From JBBQCW01 sp038319025 (GTDB lineage Bacteria > Actinomycetota > Thermoleophilia > Solirubrobacterales > Solirubrobacteraceae): DNA of 64,000 bases. This document shows positions 55,728 through 63,790 of this stretch, piece by piece. The notes under the pieces are model-generated. The model worked only from the letters and a program-made list of their open reading frames with translations, made no database searches and was not told the DNA's origin. Both the position numbers and the translations under genes were made by a program. The stretch is from NCBI GenBank assembly GCA_038319025.1, contig JBBQCW010000006.1, positions 118,009 to 182,008 of the forward strand. The letters are read 5' to 3'. Positions within the stretch are counted from its first letter, which is position 1, and every line of letters starts with the position of its first letter.

Positions 55728-55789
55728 CGAGCACTGACGAGAACGGCGCTTTGGACGCAGCGGTCCGGTGGGTGAGAACATACCCAGCC

Positions 55790-57775
55790 ATGGCCCCCTT
55801 TTCCGAGAAGTCCCAGCTCGCCGTCGACACCATCCGGACGCTGTCGATTGACATGGTCCAGAAGGCCAACAGCGGCCATCCCGGGCTTCCGCTCGGCATG
55901 GCGCCGGTGGCCTACGTGCTGTACGCCGACGTGATGAACCACGATCCGGCCGATCCCCACTGGCCCGATCGCGACCGCTTCGTGCTGAGCGCCGGCCACG
56001 GCTCGGCGCTGCTTTACGCGACGCTGCATCTGGCCGGCTACGGCATCTCGCTGGATGACATCAAGCAGTTTCGTCAGTGGGGCTCGATCACCCCAGGTCA
56101 CCCCGAACGTGATCTCGTACACGTGACGCCCGGCGTCGAGGTCACCACGGGGCCGCTCGGCCAGGGCTTCGCCAACGGCGTCGGCATGGCGATGGCCGAG
56201 CAGTTCCTGCGCGAGCGCTACGGCTCCGAGGTGCAGGATCACTACACCTACGCGATCGTCTCCGACGGCGACCTCATGGAAGGCATCGCCTCCGAGGCCG
56301 CCTCGCTCGCCGGCCACCTGGGCCTTGGTCGCCTCGTCTACGTTTACGACGACAACGACATTTCCCTTGACGGTCCGACCTCGCTCTCTTTCTCCTCCGC
56401 CGAGGTGTCGGGCCGCTTCCAGGCGTACGGCTGGCACGTGATCGGGGTGGATGACGCCAACGACCTCACCGCGCTGAAGCTGGCCATCGAAGAGGGCAAG
56501 CGCGAGACCGATAAGCCCACGCTCATCAAGGTCCGCTCGATCATCGGCTACGGCTCCCCGAAGGCGGGCACCCACGGTGCTCATGGCTCCCCGCTCGGGG
56601 AGGACGGCGTGCGCGCCACCAAGGAGACGCTGGGCTGGGATCCGGACGCACACTTCCTCGTCCCCGACGGCGTGCTGGAGGAGTTCGCCCCCGAGCGCGG
56701 CGCCGCTGCGCACGCCGCCTGGCAGACGCGGGCTGACGCCTGGCGCGCGGCGGACCCCGACCGCGCCGCGGAGTGGGACCTGGCCTGGGCCGGCAAGCCG
56801 CTCCCCGGCCTGGCCGCGGCGCTCCCGGATTTCGCCGGTGTCGACAGCATCGCCACACGCGCCGCGGGCGGCAAGGCGATGGCTGCCTTTGCGCCCTTCA
56901 CGCCCACTATGGTCGGCGGCGCCGCCGACCTGTCGGGCTCCACGAGCACCGTCTTTCCGGAAGAGGAGCGGTACGTGGCCGGGAAGGCCGGCCGCAACGT
57001 CTACTGGGGTGTGCGCGAGCACGGCATGGGCGGTGCCGTCAACGGCCTCGCCGCGCACGGCGGCATCGTGCGCCCGTACGGCTCCACCTTCATGCAGTTC
57101 TCCGATTACATGCGCGGCGCGATCCGCCTGTCGGCGCTCAGCGGGCTCACGTCCGTGTGGGTCTACACGCACGACTCGGTCGCGCTCGGGGAGGACGGGC
57201 CTACCCATCAGCCAGTCGAGCATCTCGCCGCGTTGCGGGCCATCCCCGAGCTGGTCGTACTTCGTCCGGCCGATGCCACCGAGACGGCCGAGGCCTGGCG
57301 GATCACGCTCCAGGAGCTTGAGGGCCCGGTCGTTCTCGTCCTCTCTCGCCAAGGGCTGCCGGTGTTGCACCGCGGCGACGGCACGTACGGCGACGTGGCC
57401 GGCGTGGGCCGGGGCGCGTACATCCTGCGCGAGGCCGAAGGTGCGCAGACCGTTCTCGTCGGCACCGGGTCAGAGGTGTCCACCGCGCTGGCGGCCGCGG
57501 ACCTGCTGGCCGCCGACGGCGTTCCGGCGCGGGTGGTCTCCATGCCGTCGTGGGAACTGTTCGCCCAGCAGGACGATGCCTACCGCGAGGCCGTCCTGCC
57601 GATCGGGCTCCCGAGCGTGTCTGTCGAGGCCGGCGTGACGATGGGCTGGGCTCAGTGGGTTGACACCTCGATCGGGATCGATCGCTTCGGTGCGTCCGCG
57701 CCCGGCGAGCTGGTGCTGGAGAAGCTGGGCATCACCGCCCAGCACGTGGCCGATCGGGCGCGTGCGCTGATCTAG
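55790..57775 (+). CDS. tkt: Transketolase
   Basis: Transketolase transfers two-carbon units in the pentose phosphate pathway using thiamine diphosphate. It is 661 aa from the ATG at 55790, the usual length. [14 protein letters not shown] and [16 protein letters not shown] open the protein. The ThDP motif is [38 protein letters not shown] carries the catalytic Glu, and [20 protein letters not shown] is the second signature. A longer open frame upstream overlaps the Ada-AlkA gene and is not used. Confidence 0.95.
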   Translation: MAPFSEKSQLAVDTIRTLSIDMVQKANSGHPGLPLGMAPVAYVLYADVMNHDPADPHWPDRDRFVLSAGHGSALLYATLHLAGYGISLDDIKQFRQWGSITPGHPERDLVHVTPGVEVTTGPLGQGFANGVGMAMAEQFLRERYGSEVQDHYTYAIVSDGDLMEGIASEAASLAGHLGLGRLVYVYDDNDISLDGPTSLSFSSAEVSGRFQAYGWHVIGVDDANDLTALKLAIEEGKRETDKPTLIKVRSIIGYGSPKAGTHGAHGSPLGEDGVRATKETLGWDPDAHFLVPDGVLEEFAPERGAAAHAAWQTRADAWRAADPDRAAEWDLAWAGKPLPGLAAALPDFAGVDSIATRAAGGKAMAAFAPFTPTMVGGAADLSGSTSTVFPEEERYVAGKAGRNVYWGVREHGMGGAVNGLAAHGGIVRPYGSTFMQFSDYMRGAIRLSALSGLTSVWVYTHDSVALGEDGPTHQPVEHLAALRAIPELVVLRPADATETAEAWRITLQELEGPVVLVLSRQGLPVLHRGDGTYGDVAGVGRGAYILREAEGAQTVLVGTGSEVSTALAAADLLAADGVPARVVSMPSWELFAQQDDAYREAVLPIGLPSVSVEAGVTMGWAQWVDTSIGIDRFGASAPGELVLEKLGITAQHVADRARALI

Positions 57776-57863
57776 GCCGTACCTCCGTAACGAGGGCGAA
57801 GCTCCGCAGTCATCGAAGTGACCGCCAGTCCGCGGCGGACCATCGACCGGAGGCATCGTCCCC

Positions 57864-59372
57864 ATGTCTGTTTCCCTGAAGCGCGTCCTGTCAGCCGCCG
57901 TGCTACCCGTGTCAGCGGTGCTGCTGCTGGCCGCGCCAATGAGCGCCTCGGCGTCCATCTCCTACGGAACGCTCAGCAACTTCGACGTCTTCAACGACAC
58001 CGGCGAGGTGACGCACGGGTTCGAAATCGAACTCGACGGCATCTCCAGCGCCGACATCACCTACAAGTTCGGCGCGCCGTATGAGCGCTATGGCAACCCG
58101 ACCGTGACCGACTTCCCGGGCGGCGTGTTCGTCCATTACGAAAGCTCGTACGACCCGGCGGCCCACAGCTTCACCCAGGGCACCCCGATGGCGCCCAACC
58201 CCGTGACCCCCACGATGGGCCACTCCTGCTGGACGGGTGGGTCCCCCGGGTACGCCAACGCAGGCTGTGAGCACTTCGGACTGGGGCTGCGTAAGAACCC
58301 GACGAACACCGTCTACCGCTGGCTTGTTGCCGACCCGACGAGCCCCGGTTCCCTGACTCCCGCGGGGACCAACGTCAGCATTCCTGCACCCGTGTGGAAT
58401 GTGTCACCGGCACCCGTCGCAGCCGTCAATCAGGCTCCCATCGTGCAGGCGGTCATCCCGCCGCCGCCGGCCCCGCCGGTGTACGAGTTCGGGACAGCCC
58501 AGTGGGTGAAGGTATTCGTGACCGAGTCCGCTGATCAAGCCGACCTGAACCACCTGCTGAGCGACGACCCAAAGGTGCCCCAGAGCCCGGCCGAGACCGA
58601 GACTGAATGGGTGCTGATGCAGGATGACTCCGCCAATCCCGGAGCCAACGATCTGGGCAACGAGGCGCAGATGCACCCCGGCGACAAGTCAGTCACCCGT
58701 CGCTATGAGTTCTACAAGTACAGCGGCGCGATCGATCCTGAGACACACGAGGCACTGCCGATCAACTCGGCCGCTCCGGACTCGGCCGATCTGGGCGACT
58801 ACGTCGGGGCCCAGATGGCCGCCGTCAATGTCGGCGCAGGGGCCGGCGGTGCACCTGTAGCTGTGGCCGGCCCGCTGGCCGGCGGAGAGCAGGGCGTGGC
58901 GTACACTGCGCCGCTCGTGACCGGCGGCACGCAGCCGATGAGCATCACGATCACCAAGGGCGCACTGCCCGCGGGGGTCACGGCAAACCACGACGGGACC
59001 ATCTCAGGGCGGCCGACGGCGGCCCGTACGGCCAAGTTCACCGCGAAGGTGGTCGACGCCAACGGGCAGAGCGTCACCGCGGCGCACACGGCGGTGATCG
59101 CTCACACGGTCCTCGTCGGGACCAGGGCGCTGGCCAAGGCGCACCGTACCATGGCCTACACGACGACGCTGCTCGGTAAGTACGGAGTGCCGCCGTACTC
59201 ATGGTCGCTCGATGGCGGCACGCTTCCGGACGGCCTGGTGTTCAACGCAGCGACCGGGGTGATCTCCGGTACGCCATCCGCAGGTTCGACGACGCAGGCC
59301 CTGACGTTCGGGGTGACGGACGCGATGGGCGCCACGGCGTCCGTAGGGGTGGCGTTGCGCGTCGGCAAATAG
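57864..59372 (+). CDS. Secreted protein with two putative Ig (HePIG-like) domains
   Basis: This 502-aa protein starts with a signal peptide (VLPVSAVLLLAAPMSASA). The N-terminal region (SNFDVFNDTGEVTHGFEIEL, then HSCWTGGSPGYANAGCEHFG with a cysteine pair) is of a type seen in secreted proteins of several phyla, without known function. A Pro-rich hinge follows, then a second globular part. Two tandem putative Ig domains end it, with repeated motifs of the TLPDGLVFNAATGVISGTPS kind. The GGAGG ribosome site is 10 nt upstream. It is probably a surface or matrix protein. Confidence 0.75.
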   Translation: MSVSLKRVLSAAVLPVSAVLLLAAPMSASASISYGTLSNFDVFNDTGEVTHGFEIELDGISSADITYKFGAPYERYGNPTVTDFPGGVFVHYESSYDPAAHSFTQGTPMAPNPVTPTMGHSCWTGGSPGYANAGCEHFGLGLRKNPTNTVYRWLVADPTSPGSLTPAGTNVSIPAPVWNVSPAPVAAVNQAPIVQAVIPPPPAPPVYEFGTAQWVKVFVTESADQADLNHLLSDDPKVPQSPAETETEWVLMQDDSANPGANDLGNEAQMHPGDKSVTRRYEFYKYSGAIDPETHEALPINSAAPDSADLGDYVGAQMAAVNVGAGAGGAPVAVAGPLAGGEQGVAYTAPLVTGGTQPMSITITKGALPAGVTANHDGTISGRPTAARTAKFTAKVVDANGQSVTAAHTAVIAHTVLVGTRALAKAHRTMAYTTTLLGKYGVPPYSWSLDGGTLPDGLVFNAATGVISGTPSAGSTTQALTFGVTDAMGATASVGVALRVGK

Positions 59373-59400
59373 TACCGGCGCATCGACGACACCAAGCACA

Positions 59401-59435
59401 ACATGGCCCCGCAGCCGGAAGGCTGGGGGCCATGT
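59401..59435. terminator. Bidirectional terminator between convergent genes
   Basis: ACATGGCCCC (59401-59410) pairs perfectly with GGGGCCATGT (59426-59435), and inside it CAGCC pairs with GGCTG around a GGAA tetraloop. It stands between the stops of the genes at 57864-59372 and 59441-60112. The rightward side is followed by a short T-rich stretch. Confidence 0.75.
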
Positions 59436-59440
59436 GTGTT

Positions 59441-60112
59441 TCAGGTCACGTCGTCGAGGATCTTCGCCTTCTGGGCGGCGAATTCGGCGTCGGTCAACAC
59501 GCCGTCCTTGTGCAGCTTGGCCAGCTTCTCCAGCCGGTCGAGGGGATCCTCGGCCGGCGTCGGTGCCGCGCCGTTCATGCCGTTCATGGCGGCGGCCTGC
59601 CACGCGGCGGCGGCGTCACCCCCGCCGCTGGCGTCGATGACCATGCCCTGGCCGAACTGGGCCTGCAGCTTGGCGGCCAGCGCCTGCCTGTCGCCGCCGG
59701 ATTCCTGCTTGGCCTGCTGGACGGTGGCCAGCAACGCATTCATATCCACCACGCCCCCGGTGGGTCGGCCGCCGGCCAGCTGATCGGCAAACGCAGGGTC
59801 GACGACTCCTGCTTCGCGGTCGATCATCAGCTTGTCGTGATCCTCAGGGTCGTAGATCACCGCGACCTGCTGGCCGACGGAGGGCACGCCGAACTGTGAG
59901 TACCGGAAGCGCTTCTCGATCTCAAACGAAGGCTCGCCGGTGGGCTCGACCCGCAGGCTGGTCTTAAGCAGCAATTCGGTGTTGCTCACCACCCCTTCTG
60001 CGCCGTTGGTAACGGCCATGCCCTTCTCGGCGATCGCGGTCACCGTCGCGGGCGCGCGGGTCCCTTCGGCGCGCAGGTGCTTCTCAGATCTTTTTGAAGG
60101 CTTCCCCAGCAT
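59441..60112 (-). CDS. SHOCT domain-containing protein
   Basis: This 223-aa soluble protein has a basic N-terminus, a beta-rich domain (APATVTAIAEKGMAVTNGAE, VGQQVAVIYDPEDHDKLMI) and an Ala/Gln-rich linker. It ends in a C-terminal SHOCT motif (DPLDRLEKLAKLHKDGVLTD, then EFAAQKAKIL), a short helical hairpin found at the end of many unrelated bacterial proteins. The ATG at 60112 has a GGAGA site 6 nt upstream; the frame extends further but lacks a better start. Function unknown. Confidence 0.78.
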   Translation of the reverse strand: MLGKPSKRSEKHLRAEGTRAPATVTAIAEKGMAVTNGAEGVVSNTELLLKTSLRVEPTGEPSFEIEKRFRYSQFGVPSVGQQVAVIYDPEDHDKLMIDREAGVVDPAFADQLAGGRPTGGVVDMNALLATVQQAKQESGGDRQALAAKLQAQFGQGMVIDASGGGDAAAAWQAAAMNGMNGAAPTPAEDPLDRLEKLAKLHKDGVLTDAEFAAQKAKILDDVT

Positions 60113-60219
60113 GTTGTCTCCATCGTCGGCGGTGAGGTATCCGGTGAGACGCAAACTACGCCGATTGGGTCCGTTCGTCAGTACCGGATCGGTCTCACGT
60201 GCCCGAGGGATGCGGGCGC

Positions 60220-60225
60220 TACGCT
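60220..60225 (+). promoter_or_regulatory. -10 element for leaderless GH114 transcript
   Basis: TACGCT lies 6 nt before the ATG at 60232, without a ribosome site. It is in the 119-bp gap of a divergent gene pair. Confidence 0.5.
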
Positions 60226-60231
60226 CGACCC

Positions 60232-61026
60232 ATGTGGTCTGCCCTCGCTGCCGTCGCCGCCTTGGCCTTGTCGTCGGGGCCCGTGGCATTGCCGCCCGTC
60301 AACGGCACGTTCGACTACCAGATCGGCGGGGCCTACTCTCCCCCTGCCGGCGCTCAGATAGTCGACCGCGACCGGTCCGACCCCCCTGCTCCCGGGGTCT
60401 ACGGCGTGTGTTATGTCAACGCGTTCCAAGCTCAGCCGGGCGAGGCCGCGTGGTGGAAGGCCCACCACCGCGACCTACTTCTTAAGAAGAACGGTCGCTA
60501 CGTGATCGACGGCGGCTGGAACGAGATCGTGTTCGACATCTCGTCCGCGGCGAAGCGCTCGGCGCTGGCGAACGTCGAGGGCAGATGGATCGACGGGTGC
60601 GCCGCAGCCGGGTACAAAGCGGTGGAACCGGACAACCTGGATTCCTGGACCCGATCCAAGGGCAGGCTGAAGAGCGCGCAGAACCTAGCCTTCGCCAAGC
60701 TGTTCGCGGCCCGCGGGCATGCGGCCGGACTGGCCGTGGCGCAGAAGAACACGTCGGAGATCGCCCGTCAGGGGCGCACCACGGTCGGCTTCGATTTCGT
60801 GATCGCCGAGGAGTGCCAGCGGTACTCGGGCACCTACGGCCGTGAGTGCGATGACTACCGGCACTGGTACGGCGATCAGGTTTACGAGATCGAGTACACC
60901 GACGGCGGCGGCAGGCCCAATTTCACCGCGGCTTGCAAAGCGCGAGGCCCGGATATCTCGATCGCGTATCGCGATCGCAACGTGGTGCCGTTCGGAAACG
61001 CGCGCTACGTGTTCGACAGCTGCTGA
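60232..61026 (+). CDS. Secreted GH114 family glycosidase (endo-alpha-1,4-polygalactosaminidase type)
   Basis: This 264-aa protein begins with a signal peptide (WSALAAVAALALSSGPVAL). It carries the GH114 layout: FDYQIGGAYSPPAG, GVYGVCYVNAFQAQPGE, a GRYVIDGGWNEIVFDI segment, RWIDGCAAAGYKAVEPDNLD with the acidic catalytic-site residues, GLAVAQKNTSEIA and FDFVIAEECQRY. Family members cleave galactosamine-rich polymers. Its target could be the cell's own exopolysaccharide or that of competitors. The 3' end overlaps a convergent gene by 22 nt. Confidence 0.86.
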   Translation: MWSALAAVAALALSSGPVALPPVNGTFDYQIGGAYSPPAGAQIVDRDRSDPPAPGVYGVCYVNAFQAQPGEAAWWKAHHRDLLLKKNGRYVIDGGWNEIVFDISSAAKRSALANVEGRWIDGCAAAGYKAVEPDNLDSWTRSKGRLKSAQNLAFAKLFAARGHAAGLAVAQKNTSEIARQGRTTVGFDFVIAEECQRYSGTYGRECDDYRHWYGDQVYEIEYTDGGGRPNFTAACKARGPDISIAYRDRNVVPFGNARYVFDSC

Positions 61027-61538
61027 GCCATCTTTACGAGCGTGTTCAGGTTGCGATTCGTCGTGGTCGCCTTGTACTTCGGCTTGCCGATGAGCTTGCC
61101 GAAGCGGCTGTCGACCGTGCTGCCTTTGGGCACGCCCCAGTAGACGACCGCATCACCGCAGGCGATCTGCTCGACGGCGGCGTCGAGTTCATCCGCGTGC
61201 CCGCACAGCTCATCGGCTGCCGCCTGGTCAGTACAGATCACGGCGTAGCGGTGCCTGCCGTCATCCGGTTCGAACGGGCAGGCGTCAGCGATTTCGGCGA
61301 CCGACGACGCCGGGCGAAGGATCACAAAGGCCTGATAAGCGAAGCGCCTGCCCAGTTCGGCCTCCAGTGCCGGCTTGAGCACCTGGGCCGTCTGGCGGGA
61401 GTTGAAGAGGACGTTGCCGGTCTGCAGGAACGTGGCCACATCCTCCAGGCCCATCGAGCTCAGGCAGTCGCGCAGCTCAGCCATCGGCACCTTGATCGGG
61501 CCGACGTTGATGCCTCTGAGGAAAAGGGCAAAGCGCAT
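61005..61538 (-). CDS. DUF1697 family protein
   Basis: This 177-aa protein starts MRFALFLRGINVGPIKVPMA, the diagnostic N-terminus of DUF1697, followed by FLQTGNVLFNSRQ and a GDAVVYWGVPKGS region. The family is widespread, folds as two ferredoxin-like halves, and has no known function. The terminal codons overlap those of the GH114 gene on the other strand. Confidence 0.88.
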   Translation of the reverse strand: MRFALFLRGINVGPIKVPMAELRDCLSSMGLEDVATFLQTGNVLFNSRQTAQVLKPALEAELGRRFAYQAFVILRPASSVAEIADACPFEPDDGRHRYAVICTDQAAADELCGHADELDAAVEQIACGDAVVYWGVPKGSTVDSRFGKLIGKPKYKATTTNRNLNTLVKMAQQLSNT

Positions 61539-61578
61539 TCGTCAGGTGGCCACGCGGGCTTCTCGGCGTCGACCCGAG

Positions 61579-61651
61579 TGGAGCTAGGGGGACTCGAACC
61601 CCCGGCCTCCTCGATGCGAACGAGGCGCTCTACCAGCTGAGCTATAGCCCC
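61579..61651 (-). tRNA. tRNA-Ala (anticodon CGC)
   Basis: The minus strand folds into a complete 73-nt cloverleaf. The acceptor stem GGGGCTA/TAGCTCC contains the G3:U70 pair that identifies alanine tRNAs. The anticodon arm is CCTCG-TTCGCAT-CGAGG with anticodon CGC (reading GCG), and the T arm is GGGGGTTCGAGTCCCCC. The discriminator is A and the CCA end is not encoded. Confidence 0.95.
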
Positions 61652-61742
61652 TCGGTCCGAGAAGTCTGGCAGATGGGCGGCGGCGAGGACCTGCTCCCGC
61701 GTGGTGCAGGTCGACGCGTCCGGCGGGTAGGCTTTGGGGAGG

Positions 61743-62549
61743 ATGAATCTCCTCGACGACGCGATCCGCGAGCACCTCGAGCTGATGCGTCGGCGTGGCG
61801 CCGACCCAGCTGAGGTCGCCCAGCTCGAGCAGGGCGTGTTCGGCGCCGAGGAGGAGCCGGTCGTCACGGCTGAGGATGTCGGGATCATTCCGGCAACGCC
61901 GGTAGCCGATTCAGCCGTGGTCGAGGAGCCTGTCGCAGCGCCGGCGCCCGCGAACATCGCGGCGGATCCGCCGCCTGAGGTGCTCGCCGCGCCGACGCCG
62001 ACTGAGGTGCCGGAAGAGGCCGTGGTTGTCGACCTGGTTGAAGACCCGGAGATTCCGAGCGCCGTCCCGCTCGCCGCGGATCCGGAGCAAGGGACCGTTG
62101 CGTTCTCCCCCATGGATGTCGCTGCCGCGACGGAGTCGGCCGTGGTGCCTGAGCCGGCCGCAGTGCCTGAACCGGAAGCGGCGCCCGAGCCGGTCGCAGC
62201 GCCGGTGGTAGTTGAGGAGGCTTCGGTCGTCGAGGCTCCCACACAGGTGCCGGAAGAGATCGCATACGTCGAGCCACCCGCCCCCGAGGCGGAAGCAGTG
62301 GTGGCCGAGGTGGTTGTTGAGCCGGAGATCGTCGAGCCCGAGCCCGTCGAGCCCGAGCCCGTCGTCTACGAGCGGGACCCGGAGCCGGCCGAAGAGGCGC
62401 TGCCCGTACCTGAGGCCGTCGAGCCGGCAGAGCCCGCGGCCGAGGGCGAGACGGACGTTCTCGACGAGACGCCGGACTTTTTGCAGGAGACGCCCGAGCA
62501 CGATCGACTTTGGTTCGAGCAGCGTCCCCCGCGCGACTTCGACTTCTGA
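61743..62549 (+). CDS. Acidic Pro/Glu-rich protein of unknown function
   Basis: This 268-aa protein has a short folded-looking N-terminus (MNLLDDAIREHLELMRRRGA, an amphipathic helix). About 200 residues of Ala/Val/Pro/Glu low complexity follow, with repeated VEPEPV-type units, and the C-terminus is conserved-looking (ETPDFLQETPEHDRLWFEQR). There is no membrane helix. TAGGCT lies 9 nt before the ATG; a TTG at 61734 is a possible start. It runs 10 nt ahead of the phzF-like gene in the same direction. The helix-disordered-tail pattern suggests a scaffold or interaction protein. Confidence 0.7.
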   Translation: MNLLDDAIREHLELMRRRGADPAEVAQLEQGVFGAEEEPVVTAEDVGIIPATPVADSAVVEEPVAAPAPANIAADPPPEVLAAPTPTEVPEEAVVVDLVEDPEIPSAVPLAADPEQGTVAFSPMDVAAATESAVVPEPAAVPEPEAAPEPVAAPVVVEEASVVEAPTQVPEEIAYVEPPAPEAEAVVAEVVVEPEIVEPEPVEPEPVVYERDPEPAEEALPVPEAVEPAEPAAEGETDVLDETPDFLQETPEHDRLWFEQRPPRDFDF

Positions 62550-62559
62550 GCCGTCGCCC

Positions 62560-63429
62560 GTGCCGTCACTGCCGCTGACCTGGCTCGACGTCTTTTCGGC
62601 GACGCCGCTCGCCGGAAACCAGCTGGCGGTGGTCCACGACGCGGACGGTTTGGACGATGCGGGCATGCTCGCCTTCGCCCGCGAGACCACCCTGTCGGAG
62701 ACGACGTTCGTGCAGTCGCCTTCGGACGTCGCACTGGCGACGTACCGCAACCGCATCTTCTGGATGAACGGAGAGATGCCGTTCGCCGGGCATCCATCGC
62801 TGGGCACGGCGGTCGCCGTGGCGGCGCGCTGGGGTGAGCGGGATGCGTCCTACATGCAAGAGACACCTGCCGGGCGTCAGGCGATCGGGGTGCACTTCAC
62901 CGGCGACCGCTCGGCGCGCGCCTCGATGTACCAGGAGCCTGCTGTGTTCGGAGCACATCCGGATCCGCAGGCCGTTGCGTTCGCCGCTGGTCTCCAGGTT
63001 GCGGCGCTTGATCCCGCCCACCCGCCGCAGGTCGTGTCGACCGGGGCCGCCCACCTGGTCGTACCGCTTCTTAGCGTCGAGGATCTCGCTGCGGCCCGCG
63101 CTGACGCCGACGCTCTCGACGCGCTGCTCACCGAGTATGCGTGCGTCAGCCTGCACCTCGCGGTGGTGGACCCTTCCGCCGGCACGGCGGATGCTCGAGG
63201 CCTCTTCATCAACCCGACGGGCCTGGCCGAGGATCCGGCGACCGGCTCCGCTGTCGGCCCGCTGATGGCGCACACCGCCGCGTGGTCCGGGATCGATGCG
63301 CTGATCGTCACCCAGGGTGTGCAGATGGGCCGCCCGAGCGTGCTCGACTGCGCGATCGACGGTGACCGCGTCACGGTCGCGGGCGACGTCGTCATCGTCG
63401 CGGAAGGCACCGTCCACCTGCCTGACTGA
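62560..63429 (+). CDS. PhzF family isomerase-like protein
   Basis: This 289-aa protein has the two-halved PhzF/diaminopimelate-epimerase fold. The key catalytic Glu lies in LSETTFVQSP; RIFWMNGEMPFAGHPSLG and the later FINPTGLAEDPATGSAVG are the paired conserved loops. PhzF itself works in phenazine synthesis, but most relatives have other unknown substrates and no phenazine genes are present here. A GTG start 10 nt after the upstream stop suggests an operon. Confidence 0.88.
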   Translation: MPSLPLTWLDVFSATPLAGNQLAVVHDADGLDDAGMLAFARETTLSETTFVQSPSDVALATYRNRIFWMNGEMPFAGHPSLGTAVAVAARWGERDASYMQETPAGRQAIGVHFTGDRSARASMYQEPAVFGAHPDPQAVAFAAGLQVAALDPAHPPQVVSTGAAHLVVPLLSVEDLAAARADADALDALLTEYACVSLHLAVVDPSAGTADARGLFINPTGLAEDPATGSAVGPLMAHTAAWSGIDALIVTQGVQMGRPSVLDCAIDGDRVTVAGDVVIVAEGTVHLPD

Positions 63430-63445
63430 GCGGCGTTCGCGCCGC

Positions 63446-63451
63446 TACACT
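63446..63451 (+). promoter_or_regulatory. Candidate -10 for tRNA-Ala(UGC)
   Basis: TACACT lies 11 nt before the mature tRNA, with CTGACT 18 nt further upstream as a passable -35. Confidence 0.45.
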
Positions 63452-63462
63452 CGGACGCCCCC

Positions 63463-63535
63463 GGGGCCATAGCTCAGCTGGTAGAGCGCCTGCTTTGCAA
63501 GCAGGAGGTCGGCGGTTCGAGACCGCCTGGCTCCA
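63463..63535 (+). tRNA. tRNA-Ala (anticodon TGC)
   Basis: A complete 73-nt cloverleaf: acceptor stem GGGGCCA/TGGCTCC with G3:U70, anticodon arm CCTGC-TTTGCAA-GCAGG with anticodon TGC, and T arm GGCGGTTCGAGACCGCC. The discriminator is A and CCA is not encoded. Confidence 0.96.
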
Positions 63536-63573
63536 TCGGGGCAGCATCGGTAATTTTGCGATGTTGTCCCGGT

Positions 63574-63604
63574 AACCCGTTTCCCCTGTGTTGGTGCGGG
63601 TTTT
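63574..63604 (+). terminator. Weak terminator-like hairpin behind tRNA-Ala
   Basis: AACCCG (63574-63579) can pair with CGGGTT (63597-63602), and TTTT covers 63601-63604. The 17-nt loop makes it weak. It overlaps the first TGTCCCGGTAA copy. Confidence 0.4.
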
Positions 63605-63647
63605 CGCCTTTCGCCACTCGGCGGCGTGTTCTGTCCCGGTAAGTCCT

Positions 63648-63665
63648 GGGGGCAAAACCCCCTTT
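63648..63665 (+). terminator. GGGGG-CAAAA-CCCCC hairpin with T3
   Basis: Five G (63648-63652) and five C (63658-63662) flank CAAAA and are followed by TTT. It would serve as a short intrinsic terminator for the rightward tRNA transcript. Confidence 0.45.
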
Positions 63666-63736
63666 GCGGGTGGTGCTGTCCCGGTAATTCGTGGCGCGTT
63701 GGCGCTCATTTCTTTGGTATTCGCGGTCTTGAACGA

Positions 63737-63767
63737 CTGAGGGCCGACACGCGGTGCCGGCCCTCAG
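63737..63767. terminator. Perfect 10-bp hairpin before the right-edge ORF
   Basis: CTGAGGGCCG (63737-63746) pairs perfectly with CGGCCCTCAG (63758-63767) around an 11-nt loop. It lies between the plus-strand tRNA and the stop of the minus-strand partial ORF. There is no U-tract in either direction. Confidence 0.5.
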
Positions 63768-63790
63768 TACATCGTCTGTCGATTGACGGT

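Larger units (their letters stand above)
63565..63687 (+). repeat. Three direct repeats TGTCCCGGTAA
   Basis: The 11-mer TGTCCCGGTAA occurs at 63565-63575, 63632-63642 and 63677-63687; the last two share one further C at the left. A degenerate copy (ATCGGTAA) lies at 63546-63553, directly behind the tRNA. The copies are irregularly spaced, so this is not a tandem repeat or CRISPR. They could be protein-binding sites. Confidence 0.7.

Noticed and set aside
55532..55789. N-terminal extension of transketolase
   Set aside because: It overlaps the AlkA coding region out of frame, and the family N-terminus starts at 55790.
62322..62400. GAGCCCGAGCCCGTC tandem repeat as a phase-variation tract
   Set aside because: The unit is 15 bp (in frame), few copies, and encodes a Pro-Glu-Val repeat. 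Copy changes would not shift the frame.
63565..63687. CRISPR-like array
   Set aside because: Only three 11-bp repeats with unequal spacers (56 and 34 bp) and no cas genes.
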